A stretch of 64,000 nt of DNA from Streptomyces pilosus (GCF_014649835.1 NZ_BMTU01000010.1:186001-250000), one strand, 5' to 3'. Positions 42,383 through 51,373 are shown, counted from the first letter of the stretch. The notes: a model not told the origin generated them from the letters alone. Made by a program: numbers and translations.

Positions 42383-43377
42383 CGAGGCGCTCCTCGTCCG
42401 CCGTGCCGGTGCCGTGCGCCGGTGCCGGCGGGTGGGGCGGCGGGGCGTTCACAGGTCAGTACGGCCGCGAAGGCGGCCATCAGGGTGGAGTGGTAGTGGT
42501 GGAGGAAGTACCACTCGTCGTCCGCGGGCAGGGCGGGCGCGCCGGGCTCCTCCGGCGGTGGATCGCGGTCCTCCAGGGGGAGTTCACCGGCCGGGCGCTG
42601 CGCCGCGCGCAGCACCTGCCAGGCGTCGAACGGCGGCAGGTCCCCGGCCGGGCGGGCCACGACCGCGGCCACGGCGAGCAGTTCGGCGCTCAGGTCCCAC
42701 TTCCGGGCCTCCAGGCAGGTGTCGATCCAGGGCGGCAGCCAGTCGGCCAGGTAGGCGGCGAGGCCGGGCGGCAGTCCGGCGGCGTCGTCGCCCCAGTCGG
42801 TGAGGTGGAAGACCACGTGGGTGAGGGCGTATCCGGCGTCGCGTTCGAAGGTCCACGGTTCGGGCAGCCCGCCGAGCCACGTCAGCGGCGGCTCGGGCGC
42901 CGGGGACGGCCGCCGGATGCCGCAGCGTTCCTCGGCGCGCAGGACGCCCAGGCGCCGGGTGGGGTCCTGTTCGGTGAGCCGCCAGCCGCGGGTGCGGGCG
43001 ACCACGGCGGCCGCCTCCTCGAAGGCGCGGTGACGGTATCCGGCCGAGGCCAGGGTCGCGTACACCTCCAGCGGGTAGGTCGCGAACGGCTCCAGCCGAT
43101 GCAGCCGCAGGAACAGGTCGCCCTCCTCGGTCTCCCGCCAGGCGAAGTCCAGCAGGGCGCGGGCGCGGGCGTGGAGGGGGTCGGAGCGCTCGGTGTGGCG
43201 GGACACGGTCACGCAGACCTGGGCCAGTTCACCGAGGGGCTTCCAGCTCCGGTCGGCCTCGCCGTCCACCGCCAGGGCGTCCTCGCCGAGGGTGAAACCG
43301 GCGCGATGGGCGTCCACCCAGGCCAGCGCGGTCTCGGCGGTCCGCCGGACGTCCGTGACGCCGTCCGGCGCGGTCAC
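42379..43377 (-). CDS. Unknown protein, paralogue B (VFHLTDWG family)
   Basis: 332 aa and a clear paralogue of the downstream gene: it shares RRLGVLRAEERCGI, EPWTFERDAGYALTH, VVFHLTDWGDDAAGLPPGL, WLPPWIDTCLEARKWDLSAE and HHYHSTLMAAFAAVL. Two diverged copies next to each other suggest a heterodimer or successive steps on one substrate. The start is GTG 43377, overlapping the stop of the preceding gene as GTGA. The longer open frame (to 43701) lies inside the upstream gene and is rejected. Confidence 0.8.
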   Translation of the reverse strand: MTAPDGVTDVRRTAETALAWVDAHRAGFTLGEDALAVDGEADRSWKPLGELAQVCVTVSRHTERSDPLHARARALLDFAWRETEEGDLFLRLHRLEPFATYPLEVYATLASAGYRHRAFEEAAAVVARTRGWRLTEQDPTRRLGVLRAEERCGIRRPSPAPEPPLTWLGGLPEPWTFERDAGYALTHVVFHLTDWGDDAAGLPPGLAAYLADWLPPWIDTCLEARKWDLSAELLAVAAVVARPAGDLPPFDAWQVLRAAQRPAGELPLEDRDPPPEEPGAPALPADDEWYFLHHYHSTLMAAFAAVLTCERPAAPPAGTGARHRHGGRGAPR

Positions 43378-44066
43378 ACCGGTGCCCCGGTCCGTGCCGC
43401 CCTGGCCGCCTGTACCTGGAGGACGACCAACGGGTCCTGTCCGCCCATCAGTTCCACGAAGTCGAGGCCCGCTTCGAGGCCGACGGTGTCCGGGACACCG
43501 GGCAGCAGGGTGAGCCAGCGGCCGGCGCCGGCGGCCTGCCGCCAGTCCCGGCGGCGCACCGCCCGGACGAATCCGCGGGCGACGTCCACGGGGCGGCGCG
43601 CGGCGAGGGCGCTCACCGCGCACTCCTCTCCGGGTACCGCGAGCGGTGCCAGCACGGCGAGCTGGTGGGTGAGGTACTGCCAGCCCGCCCCTTCGAGCCA
43701 TCCGGTGTCCGGCTCGGCGGACGGGCCCGGGAGGAAGGAGGGGTCGAGCCGTCGCAGGGCGCGTGTCATGCCCCAGTGGCTCCAGCGGACGGTGGGCGCG
43801 GCGTCGGGGCGGGGCGGATACGCCTCGACGGCCTTGCGGAACACGGCCACCTCCGCCGGGTCGGGCGGAGTGGGCCGCACCAGGCCGGGCAGCAACGCGT
43901 CCGCGCCCAGGACGCGTACGGCGGCGAGTGCGAGGTCTCCCGCTTCCGCGCCGTCCCCCGCGGGGACGACGTGCGGGTGGTCCCCGCCCCGAAGGGCGGA
44001 GACCACACCGGAGGCGAGGCCCTGCACCGCGGCCTGCAAGCGGGTCGAAGTGCCTGACTGCTCCAT
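43374..44066 (-). CDS. Unknown protein in peptide-associated operon
   Basis: 230 aa, not recognised. It is mostly helical; notable stretches are VRWSHWGMTRALRRLDPSFL, a W-rich GWLEGAGWQYLTHQLAVLAP, and LDFVELMGGQDPLVVLQVQ at the end. No metal or nucleotide motif. ATG 44066 has GGGAGC six bases upstream; 22 bases separate it from the 61-aa peptide gene, and its stop overlaps the next start. Always-coupled arrangement implies it works with the two paralogous proteins. Confidence 0.75.
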   Translation of the reverse strand: MEQSGTSTRLQAAVQGLASGVVSALRGGDHPHVVPAGDGAEAGDLALAAVRVLGADALLPGLVRPTPPDPAEVAVFRKAVEAYPPRPDAAPTVRWSHWGMTRALRRLDPSFLPGPSAEPDTGWLEGAGWQYLTHQLAVLAPLAVPGEECAVSALAARRPVDVARGFVRAVRRRDWRQAAGAGRWLTLLPGVPDTVGLEAGLDFVELMGGQDPLVVLQVQAARAARTGAPV

Positions 44067-44088
44067 CTGGCTGCTCCCGTCGATCCGT

Positions 44089-44274
44089 TCAGCCCTTCTT
44101 GGGGCGCGGGGTCGGGGGCGAGAGCAGCAGCTTGGCCGCACCGGAGAGCAGCGCCGCCGCGGCGCACTGCCGGCTGTCGCGGTACACACCGTCGGCCTCG
44201 ACCGGGTCGAGTGCCGCCTCGATGTCGGCGCTCTTGACGCCGGTCAGCTCTTCGGTGATCTGTTCGGAACGCAT
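44089..44274 (-). CDS. 61-aa peptide gene heading the operon
   Basis: A short gene with ATG 44274 and GGGAGA seven bases upstream. The acidic N-terminal part (MRSEQITEELTGVKSADIEA) is leader-like; the C-terminal part has one Cys, a hydrophobic helix AAAALLSGAAKLLL and a Pro/Lys tail SPPTPRPKKG. This could be a precursor peptide of a modified natural product or a small helical structural subunit; neither is proven. It stands first in a unit of five genes, after a 140-base low-GC leader. Confidence 0.7.
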   Translation of the reverse strand: MRSEQITEELTGVKSADIEAALDPVEADGVYRDSRQCAAAALLSGAAKLLLSPPTPRPKKG

Positions 44275-44414
44275 GACACCATCTCCCTGAGGCGTAGCGA
44301 GTACGTTCCATGTCAGACTCACCCGAATAGGACAAATCACGCCACTTCTACAGAACTTACTTTCATCACTTCTTCAACATGCCTGACGCTCAAGGCCCCT
44401 CGGGAAGCGCCCCG
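44275..44414 (-). promoter_or_regulatory. Low-GC leader and probable promoter of peptide operon
   Basis: About 140 bases with roughly half A+T in a genome stretch of over 70 percent GC. On the minus strand it reads ttgaagaagtgatgaaagta, a possible -35 region with no convincing -10, followed by a GGAACGTA element near the start. It separates the P450 gene from the peptide gene. Confidence 0.5.
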
Positions 44415-45662
44415 CTAACCGGCCGCCGGCCGTACTCCCGCAAGGAGAACACCGCTGTGCGGGCGGGTCGGTACGCGGTTCAGCGGGATGGACAGATTCT
44501 GCTCCGGCACCGTGTACTCCATTCGGGCGAGCCGCCCCGCGAGCGCCTCCAGCACGCCCAGGGTCATCCCCTCGCCCGGACAGCGGTGGTTCGCGGCCGG
44601 GTCGCCGCCCCCCTGCGGTATCAGCTCGTCGCGCCCCACGGGCCGCTCCAGGAAGCGCTGCGGGCGGAACGCGTACGGATCGCCCCACAGCGACTCGTCA
44701 TGGTTCTGCCCGTACACGTCGAGCACCACCAGTCCCCCGGCCGGGATCCACTGCCCCCGCCAGAACAGGTCGCGAGCGGCCAGCCCCGCGAGGAACGGAA
44801 CGAACGGGTAGAAGCGGCGCACCTCGTGCGTGAACGCCGCGGTGAACGCGGGGTCCCCGTCCGCCAGACGGGTCCTCAGTTCGGGCCGCCGGTGCAGGGC
44901 GTGTGCCGCGAAGGCGACGAACCAGGCGACCGCGGTCGTGGGGCGCACGACGTTGAGCAGTTCCACCGCGGCCGTCTTCTCGTCGAGCGGCTCGCCGTCG
45001 GCGTCACGGTGCCGGCACACCAGGCCGAGCACCGAGTCCGGCTCCGCGGGGACCTCGCCGGAGCGCACGCCGCGCACCAGCCGGCCCAGCCGCTCCTCCT
45101 GGCGGGCACGGGCGCGCCGGGCACGCAGATGGCGCGGCCCCGCGGTCGCGAAGCCGTCGACCATCGCGATCATGTCCCGGGCCGTCGCCTCGGCCCCGGC
45201 GTCCCCCACCGGCAGGCCGGCCCACTGGTGCACCCCGGTGGTGAGGACCGTGCTCGCCTCGTCGAACAGCACCACGGAGCCGCGCCGGGCCCAGCCCGGT
45301 ACGGCGTCGTCCCAGGCCGCGCCGACGTGTTCGGCGAGGCCGGTGATCCGGCCGGGTTCCAGCAGGGGCAGGAACAGTGACTTGCGGACACGGTGGGCGG
45401 GACCGTCGAGGGTGTGCACCGCCCCGTGGCCGAACAGGGTGGCGAGCACCGGTTCGGGGATGGCGCGGTGCCGGTGCACGTTCTGCTCGTCGTAAAAGAA
45501 CCGGACCGCCTCCGGCCCGCGCAGGGCGAGGGCGGGGCGGCCCATGATCCGGGTGCGGACCACCGGGCCGGGGGCGTCGCGCATCCGGTTGGGCAGCCAG
45601 GCGTAACCCTCGGCCAGCAGGGGGAGGGTGCGGTCGATCAGGGGGCGGCTGAGTACGTCCAT
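44415..45662 (-). CDS. CYP152-type cytochrome P450 peroxygenase
   Basis: 415 aa. The heme ligand is C361 in GGGDPAANHRCPGEG, and the I-helix acid-alcohol pair is replaced by R240-P241 (LLNVVRPTTAVAWF), the hallmark of CYP152 fatty acid peroxygenases such as P450-BSbeta and OleT, where R242-P243 and C363 hold the same places. These enzymes use hydrogen peroxide directly and hydroxylate or decarboxylate fatty acids through substrate-carboxylate anchoring at that Arg; thus no redox partner gene is needed and none is nearby. ATG 45662 has a weak ribosome binding site. It precedes the peptide operon on the same strand. Confidence 0.92.
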   Translation of the reverse strand: MDVLSRPLIDRTLPLLAEGYAWLPNRMRDAPGPVVRTRIMGRPALALRGPEAVRFFYDEQNVHRHRAIPEPVLATLFGHGAVHTLDGPAHRVRKSLFLPLLEPGRITGLAEHVGAAWDDAVPGWARRGSVVLFDEASTVLTTGVHQWAGLPVGDAGAEATARDMIAMVDGFATAGPRHLRARRARARQEERLGRLVRGVRSGEVPAEPDSVLGLVCRHRDADGEPLDEKTAAVELLNVVRPTTAVAWFVAFAAHALHRRPELRTRLADGDPAFTAAFTHEVRRFYPFVPFLAGLAARDLFWRGQWIPAGGLVVLDVYGQNHDESLWGDPYAFRPQRFLERPVGRDELIPQGGGDPAANHRCPGEGMTLGVLEALAGRLARMEYTVPEQNLSIPLNRVPTRPHSGVLLAGVRPAAG

Positions 45663-45834
45663 GGCCGTCGGGTGCCCGCCGGGCCCGCTCGGACACGCCG
45701 GGCGGCGGCACCGCGCCCGGGCGGTGTGGCCGAGACCACGCGGTGAAGGAGGCACGGGTCACGCCGCGGCGGACCGTCCGGCGGCTAGCGTTCGCCGCGG
45801 TCCCCTCGCTCCCGACGGTTCGGACGGCCCGGCA

Positions 45835-46326
45835 GTGCATGCAGATCTCACCCCGGTCATCGCGGCCACCGCTCAGTGGCTGACCCGCGCCTTCCCCCCG
45901 TCCGGCGGGGCGCTGGCCGCGGCGCTGTGCGAGGCGCAGGCGCGGCAGGCGGTGACGGTCGCGGCCAGGCTCCGGTACCCCTCGGCGATGGACGCGGCCC
46001 TGCTGTCCCTCGCGGGCCCGGGGGGTTCGGCGCGGCTCGACCAGGTCACCGGCGGGGGCGACGAGGACGCCTGGCGCACCTGGGTCGACGAGGTGGTGGC
46101 CAGCTGGGCGGCCTGTCTGCTCGCCGACCCCCACCTGGCCCGTCTCGCCGTCGGCTCCCTCGACGCGGACACGCCTGCCGAGTTCCGCCGGCTGCTCGCC
46201 CCCGACGCGACCGACCGCCGCTCCGCGGTCCTGCTGCGCCACCCCGACCTGCTGTTCCCCGTCGCGACCCTCCACCACGCCGCCCTCCTCGCCCGCCTCG
46301 GGCCGGACCCCGCGCTCGTCGCCTGA
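45835..46326 (+). CDS. Unknown 163-aa helical protein
   Basis: Not recognised. Mostly helical: LTPVIAATAQWLTRAFPPSG, then ALCEAQARQAVTVAARLRYP and DEVVASWAACLLADPHLARL. GTG 45835 is the likely start; the frame is open to 45628 but there the codons are Arg/Pro-rich and antisense to the P450 gene. It is divergent from the P450 gene with a 172-base gap. Coding is supported by composition and length only. Confidence 0.55.
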   Translation: MHADLTPVIAATAQWLTRAFPPSGGALAAALCEAQARQAVTVAARLRYPSAMDAALLSLAGPGGSARLDQVTGGGDEDAWRTWVDEVVASWAACLLADPHLARLAVGSLDADTPAEFRRLLAPDATDRRSAVLLRHPDLLFPVATLHHAALLARLGPDPALVA

Positions 46327-46605
46327 CCCGCGCGGGGACCCCCGCCCGGCCGCGCCGCCACGGTCCGGGTCCGGCCGCGTCGCCGACCGTCGTACCCGCC
46401 CCGACCGTCCGGCACCGCTGTGACCTGCGCAGACGGTCCGCACCACCCCGCGCTCACGCTCCGTGATTCACCGGTTTGCAGTAGGCGACCGTGCCGTGGC
46501 GAGGGTGACGGCTCAGGCTGATCGAGGGCTCGACGGCCACGATCCAGGTGCCGGACGCACCGTGTCGGCCCGGACACCGACACCTCCGACGGAGGGCTGA
46601 GCGAC

Positions 46606-47568
46606 ATGACCACCGCCATATCCCGGAACTGGGAGCACGTCGTCGTCACCGGCGGCGCGGGCTTCGTCGGCTCCCACCTGTGCACCGCCCTGCTCGACGC
46701 GGGAGCCGCCGTCACCTGCGTGGACGACTTCAGCACCGGGCGGCCGGAGAACGTCACCGAGCTGCTCGAACGGCCCGGATTCACCCTCGTACGCGCCAAC
46801 GTGGCCGAGGAACTGCCGGTGGACCGGCGGCCCGACCTCGTGCTGCACTTCGCCTCGCCCGCCTCCCCGGCGGACTACCTGCGGCTGCCGCTGCACACCA
46901 TGGAGGCCGGCAGCCTCGGCACCCGCAACGCGCTGCGGCTCGCCCAGCGCTCCGAAGCCCGCCTGGTCCTCGCCTCCACCTCGGAGGTGTACGGAGACCC
47001 GCTGCAGAACCCCCAGGACGAGCGCTACTGGGGCAACGTCAACCCCGTCGGCCCGCGCAGCGTCTACGACGAGGCCAAGCGCTTCGGCGAGGCGCTCACC
47101 ACCGCCCACGCCGACACCCACGGCACCGACACGTGCATCGTGCGGCTGTTCAACACCTACGGCCCGCGGATGCGCGGCCACGACGGGCGCGCCGTGCCGA
47201 CCTTCGTCCGGCAGGCCCTGGCGGGTGAGCCGCTCACCGTGACCGGTGACGGCCGTCAGACCCGTTCGCTGTGCTACGTCGACGACACGGTGGCCGGGAT
47301 CCTCGCGGCGGCCGCCCACGGCATGCGCGGCCCGGTCAACATCGGCAACCCGGGCGAAATCACCATGCTGGACCTGGCCCGGACGGTCGTCCGGCTGACC
47401 GGGTCGGCGTCCGAGATCCGCTACATCGAACGACCGGTGGACGACCCGGCCGTGCGCTGCCCCGACATCACGCTGGCCCGCGACAAGCTCGGCTGGGAGC
47501 CCCGCGTGGACGCCGAGGAGGGGCTGCGGCGCACGATCGCCTGGTTCCGCTCGGAGGCCGGTGGCTGA
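46606..47568 (+). CDS. UDP-glucuronate decarboxylase-like SDR (UXS type)
   Basis: 320-aa extended SDR acting on a nucleotide sugar. NAD motif VVTGGAGFVGSHL; the decarboxylase signature HFASPASPADYLRLPLHTM is characteristic of UDP-xylose synthases; STSEVYGDPL supplies the catalytic Thr/Ser and Glu, and VYDEAKRFGE the YxxxK pair with the UXS-type Arg. Expected reaction: UDP-glucuronate to UDP-xylose (or a related 4-keto sugar). GGAGGG nine bases before ATG 46606. First gene of the glycan locus, 64 bases before the carbamoyltransferase. Confidence 0.9.
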   Translation: MTTAISRNWEHVVVTGGAGFVGSHLCTALLDAGAAVTCVDDFSTGRPENVTELLERPGFTLVRANVAEELPVDRRPDLVLHFASPASPADYLRLPLHTMEAGSLGTRNALRLAQRSEARLVLASTSEVYGDPLQNPQDERYWGNVNPVGPRSVYDEAKRFGEALTTAHADTHGTDTCIVRLFNTYGPRMRGHDGRAVPTFVRQALAGEPLTVTGDGRQTRSLCYVDDTVAGILAAAAHGMRGPVNIGNPGEITMLDLARTVVRLTGSASEIRYIERPVDDPAVRCPDITLARDKLGWEPRVDAEEGLRRTIAWFRSEAGG

Positions 47569-47632
47569 GCGCGGCCGTTACCGCCCGCGACACGCGGCCC
47601 CGGGCCGCCCCGATCCGCGAAAGGCGTCCGCC

Positions 47633-49297
47633 ATGCGCATCCTCGGAATCAACGCCCTCTTCCACGACCCCGCCGCCGCCCTGGTGATCGACGGACGTAC
47701 CGTCGCCGCCGCGGAGGAGGAGAGGTTCTCCCGGCGCAAGCACGGCAAGCGGCCCGTGCCGTTCTCCGCGTGGGAGCTGCCCGAGCAGGCCGCCGCCTGG
47801 TGCCTGAAGCGCGCCGGGCTGCGCCCCCAGGACCTCGACGCGGTCGCGTATTCCTTCGACCCGGCGCTCGCCCGCCCCGCCGACGCGATGGGCCTGGACG
47901 ACCCGTGGGACCACCTGCGGCTCACCTACGCGCGGGAGGCCCCCGGGTTCCTCGGGACCGTGCTGCCGGGCCTGGACCCCGAGGCCGTCCGCTTCGTCCC
48001 GCACCACCTGGCGCACGCCGCCTCGGGCGCCTTCGCCGCACCCGGCGGCGGGGACTGCTCGGTGCTGGTGCTGGACGGGCGCGGGGAACGCGCCTCCCAC
48101 CTCGCCGCCCGCCGGGTGGGCGACCGGCTGGAGTCGCTGCGCGCGCAGGACCTCCCGCACTCCCTCGGCCTCGTCTACGAGGAACTCACCGGGCACCTCG
48201 GCTTCCTGCGCTCCTCGGACGAGTTCAAGGTGATGGCCCTCGCCTCCCACGGCACCCCCCGCATGCTGGCGGAACTGCGCCGGTACGTGTATCCGACCGG
48301 CGACGGCGGTTTCCACGCCGCGGGCGTGCCCTGGCACGAGTTCTGCGCGCCGCGCGGGCCCGACGAACCCTGGACCCGGGACCACGCCGACGTCGCCGCC
48401 AGTGCGCAGGCCGTGCTGGAGGAGACCCTGCTGGACCTGGTGCGCTGGCTGCACGGCCGCACCCACGACCGCGTGCTCACCCTCGCCGGGGGCGTCGCCC
48501 TGAACTGCGTCGCCAACTCCCGCATCGCCCGGGAGGGCCCCTTCTCCCGGGTGTGGGTGCAGCCGGCGGCCGGGGACGCGGGCACCGCGCTGGGCGGCGC
48601 CCTGCTGCTGTCCGCCGGGGCCGGTGACGGACCGGAACCCATGCCCGGCGCCGACCTCGGCCGGGACTGGTCGGACGCGGAGCTGGGAGCGTGGCTGAAG
48701 ACGGCGGCCGTGCCCTTCGAACGGCCCGCCGACATCGCCGCGACCGTGGCCGGGACGCTGGCCGACAACGGCATCGTCGCCTGGTTCCAGGGACGCAGCG
48801 AGTACGGCCCCCGGGCACTCGGCCACCGCTCGCTGCTGGCCCACCCGGGGCACGCGGGCAACCTGGAGCGGCTCAACGACGTCAAGGGCCGCGAGCAGTT
48901 CCGTCCGGTGGCGCCCATGGTCCTCGCCGACCGGGCCGCGGAGATCTTCGAAGGACCGCTGCCCAGCCCGTACATGCTGTTCGTGCACGACGTGGCCCCC
49001 GCCTGGCGGGAACGCATCCCCGCCGTGGTGCACGTCGACGGCACCGCCCGCATCCAGACCGTCGATCCGGCGCGCGAGCCCCTGGTGGCGGCCGTCCTGA
49101 CCGGGTTCGAACGGCTGACCGGGCTGCCCGTGGTCGTCAACACCAGCCTCAACACCGCCGGCCGGCCCATGGTGGACGACCCGCGCGACGCCCTGGAGTG
49201 CTTCGGCTCCTCCCCCGTCGACCTGCTGGCCATCGGCCCGTACGCCATCCGGCGCGCGGACCTGTTCCGCACCGGCGAGGGCGGGGTGCCGCGATGA
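47633..49297 (+). CDS. Carbamoyltransferase (NodU/TobZ family)
   Basis: 554 aa, transfers carbamoyl from carbamoyl phosphate via carbamoyl-AMP to a sugar hydroxyl. The N-terminal Kae1-like domain begins RILGINALFHDPAAALV and has the iron-site HHLAHAASG; the ASKHA core contains SDEFKVMALAS and LAGGVALNCVAN; the C-terminal YrdC-like lobe shows QGRSEYGPRALGHRS and FRPVAPMV. ATG 47633 is chosen; an in-frame ATG at 47561 lies in non-conserved sequence. Overlaps the next gene by ATGA, so it works in the same glycan pathway. Confidence 0.94.
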   Translation: MRILGINALFHDPAAALVIDGRTVAAAEEERFSRRKHGKRPVPFSAWELPEQAAAWCLKRAGLRPQDLDAVAYSFDPALARPADAMGLDDPWDHLRLTYAREAPGFLGTVLPGLDPEAVRFVPHHLAHAASGAFAAPGGGDCSVLVLDGRGERASHLAARRVGDRLESLRAQDLPHSLGLVYEELTGHLGFLRSSDEFKVMALASHGTPRMLAELRRYVYPTGDGGFHAAGVPWHEFCAPRGPDEPWTRDHADVAASAQAVLEETLLDLVRWLHGRTHDRVLTLAGGVALNCVANSRIAREGPFSRVWVQPAAGDAGTALGGALLLSAGAGDGPEPMPGADLGRDWSDAELGAWLKTAAVPFERPADIAATVAGTLADNGIVAWFQGRSEYGPRALGHRSLLAHPGHAGNLERLNDVKGREQFRPVAPMVLADRAAEIFEGPLPSPYMLFVHDVAPAWRERIPAVVHVDGTARIQTVDPAREPLVAAVLTGFERLTGLPVVVNTSLNTAGRPMVDDPRDALECFGSSPVDLLAIGPYAIRRADLFRTGEGGVPR

Positions 49298-50358
49298 CCG
49301 GGTCCCCCGCGCCGAGCGGCGAGTACGCCGTGGTGGTGCCGACGCTCGGCCGGCCCTGCCTGGCCCGGTGCCTCCGGGCGCTGGCGGAGGCGGACGGGCC
49401 GGGACCGGCCCGGGTCGTGGTGGTCGACGACCGCCCGGACCCCGCCGGTGCGCCGCTGACCGCCGCCGTTCCGCCGGCGCTGCGCTCGCGCACCGTCGTC
49501 GTGCCCGGCGGGGCACGGGGGCCGGCCGCCGCCCGCAACACGGGCTGGCGGGCCGCCGGGGACGTGCCGTGGATCGTCTTCCTCGACGACGACGTGGTCC
49601 CGGGTAGCGGCTGGGCCGACGATCTGGCCCTCGACCTCGCCGGGGCGAGCGTCGCCACCGCCGGGATCACCGCCCGGATCGAGGTGCCGCTGCCGGCGGA
49701 CCGCCGGCCCACCGACTGGGAGCGCAACACCGCCGGTCTCGCCACCGCCCGCTGGATCACCGCCGACATGGTGTACCGCCGCCGGGCGCTGGAGAGCACC
49801 GGCGGCTTCGACGAACGGTTCCGCCGGGCCTTCCGCGAGGACGCGGACCTGGCGCTGCGGGTGCTCGACGCCGGCTGGACGCTGGCGGAGGGCCGGCGCC
49901 TGACCAGCCACCCGGTGCGGGAGGCCGGGCGCTGGATCTCCGTACGGGCTCAGGCGGGCAACGCCGACGACGTGCTGATGTCCCGGCTGCACGGCCGCGA
50001 CTGGCGGCAGCGGGCGGACGCGCCACGGGGGCGCCTGCCCGGTCACCTCGCGGTGACCGCCGCGGGTCTGGCGGCCGTGGCCTGCGCGCTGGCCGGCCGG
50101 CCGCGGGCCTCGGCGGTCTGTCTCGGCGGCTGGCTGGCCGGAACCGCCGAATTCGCCCTGGCCCGGATCCTCCCGGGCCCGCGCACCCGGCAGGAGATCG
50201 TCACCATGGTCCTCACCAGCACGGTCATCCCCCCGGTGGCGGTCTTCCACCGGCTGCGGGGTCATCTCCGCCACCGGGTGGCGCCGCCCCGCCCCGGACG
50301 GGCCGGGGCACCCGCGTCCGTCCGCCCGCCGTCGGCCGGCGAACGGCAGCCGTCATGA
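49294..50358 (+). CDS. Family 2 glycosyltransferase
   Basis: 354 aa, GT-A fold. YAVVVPTLGRPCLARCLRAL at the start, VVVVDDRPD (first acidic motif), ARGPAAARNTGWR, VFLDDDVVPGSGW (DxD-like metal site) and GFDERFRRAFREDADLALR (general base region). The C-terminal part has hydrophobic helices about 250-290 (VTAAGLAAVACALAG) implying membrane association. Coupled to the carbamoyltransferase by ATGA. Adds a sugar to a membrane-bound or nascent glycan. Confidence 0.92.
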   Translation: MTGSPAPSGEYAVVVPTLGRPCLARCLRALAEADGPGPARVVVVDDRPDPAGAPLTAAVPPALRSRTVVVPGGARGPAAARNTGWRAAGDVPWIVFLDDDVVPGSGWADDLALDLAGASVATAGITARIEVPLPADRRPTDWERNTAGLATARWITADMVYRRRALESTGGFDERFRRAFREDADLALRVLDAGWTLAEGRRLTSHPVREAGRWISVRAQAGNADDVLMSRLHGRDWRQRADAPRGRLPGHLAVTAAGLAAVACALAGRPRASAVCLGGWLAGTAEFALARILPGPRTRQEIVTMVLTSTVIPPVAVFHRLRGHLRHRVAPPRPGRAGAPASVRPPSAGERQPS

Positions 50359-50407
50359 CCCGCCCGCCGCCGGAGCGAAGGCGGCGCACGGACGAAGGAG
50401 CCGGCGT

Positions 50408-51373
50408 ATGAACATCCTGCTGTGGCACGTCCACGGTTCCTGGACGACGGCGTTCGTCCAGGGCCCGCACACCTACGTCGTCCCCGTCACCGAGGACCGC
50501 GGTCCCGACGGACTGGGCCGTGCCCGGACCTTCGCCTGGCCCGCGTCGGTGCGCGAGGCCGCACCGGAGGAGCTGCGCGAGACCCCGTTCGACCTGGTCG
50601 TCCTGCAACGGCCGCACGAGATCGAGCTGGCCCGGCAGTGGCTCGGTGGCCGCCGCCCTGGACGGGACGTGCCGGCCGTGTACCTGGAGCACAACGCCCC
50701 GGACGGCGCCGTCCCCGACACCCGCCACCCCTTCGCGGACCGCGCCGATCTGACGGTCGTGCACGTCACGCACTTCAACCGCCTGTTCTGGGACTGCGGC
50801 AGCACCCGCACCGAGGTGATCGAGCACGGCGTCGTCGACCCGGGCCACCGTTACACGGGCCTGCTGGAGCGCGCCGCGGTCGTCGTCAACGAGCCGGTAC
50901 GGCGCGGCCGGTACACCGGTACGGACCTGCTGCCCGAGCTGTCCCGGGCGGTGCCGCTGGACGTGTTCGGCATGCGCACCGACGGGCTCGCCGGGCACCT
51001 GGGCCTGCCGCCCGAGCGGTGCCGGACCGCCGACCTGCCGCAGCGCGATCTGCACGCGGCCATGGCCGAGCGCCGGATGTACCTGCACCCGGTGCGCTGG
51101 ACCTCCCTCGGTCTCTCCCTGCTCGAGGCGATGCACCTCGGCATGCCCGTCCTGGCGCTGGCCACCACCGAGGTGACCGAGGCCGTTCCGGGCGGTGCGG
51201 GCACCGTGTCCAACCGGCCCGACGTCCTCGCCCGGGCGGCCCGCCGCTACCTCGCGGACCCGGCGGCGGCCGCCGCGGACGGCGCGCGGGCCCGGCAGGC
51301 CGCGCTCGAACGGTACGGGCTCAAGCGGTTCCTGGACGACTGGGAGCGCCTGATCACGGAGGTGTGCTCATGA
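50408..51373 (+). CDS. Glycosyltransferase (GT-B fold)
   Basis: 321 aa. N-terminus MNILLWHVHGSWTTAFVQGP, a putative acceptor site LEHNAPDGAVPDTRHPF, and a donor half ending in MYLHPVRWTSLGLSLLEAMHLGMP, the E-x7-E-like motif of GT-B retaining enzymes. Good ribosome binding site (GAAGGAG). Its stop overlaps the next GT4 start (ATGA). Probably one of three transferases building the same glycan; donor possibly ADP-heptose. Confidence 0.85.
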   Translation: MNILLWHVHGSWTTAFVQGPHTYVVPVTEDRGPDGLGRARTFAWPASVREAAPEELRETPFDLVVLQRPHEIELARQWLGGRRPGRDVPAVYLEHNAPDGAVPDTRHPFADRADLTVVHVTHFNRLFWDCGSTRTEVIEHGVVDPGHRYTGLLERAAVVVNEPVRRGRYTGTDLLPELSRAVPLDVFGMRTDGLAGHLGLPPERCRTADLPQRDLHAAMAERRMYLHPVRWTSLGLSLLEAMHLGMPVLALATTEVTEAVPGGAGTVSNRPDVLARAARRYLADPAAAAADGARARQAALERYGLKRFLDDWERLITEVCS

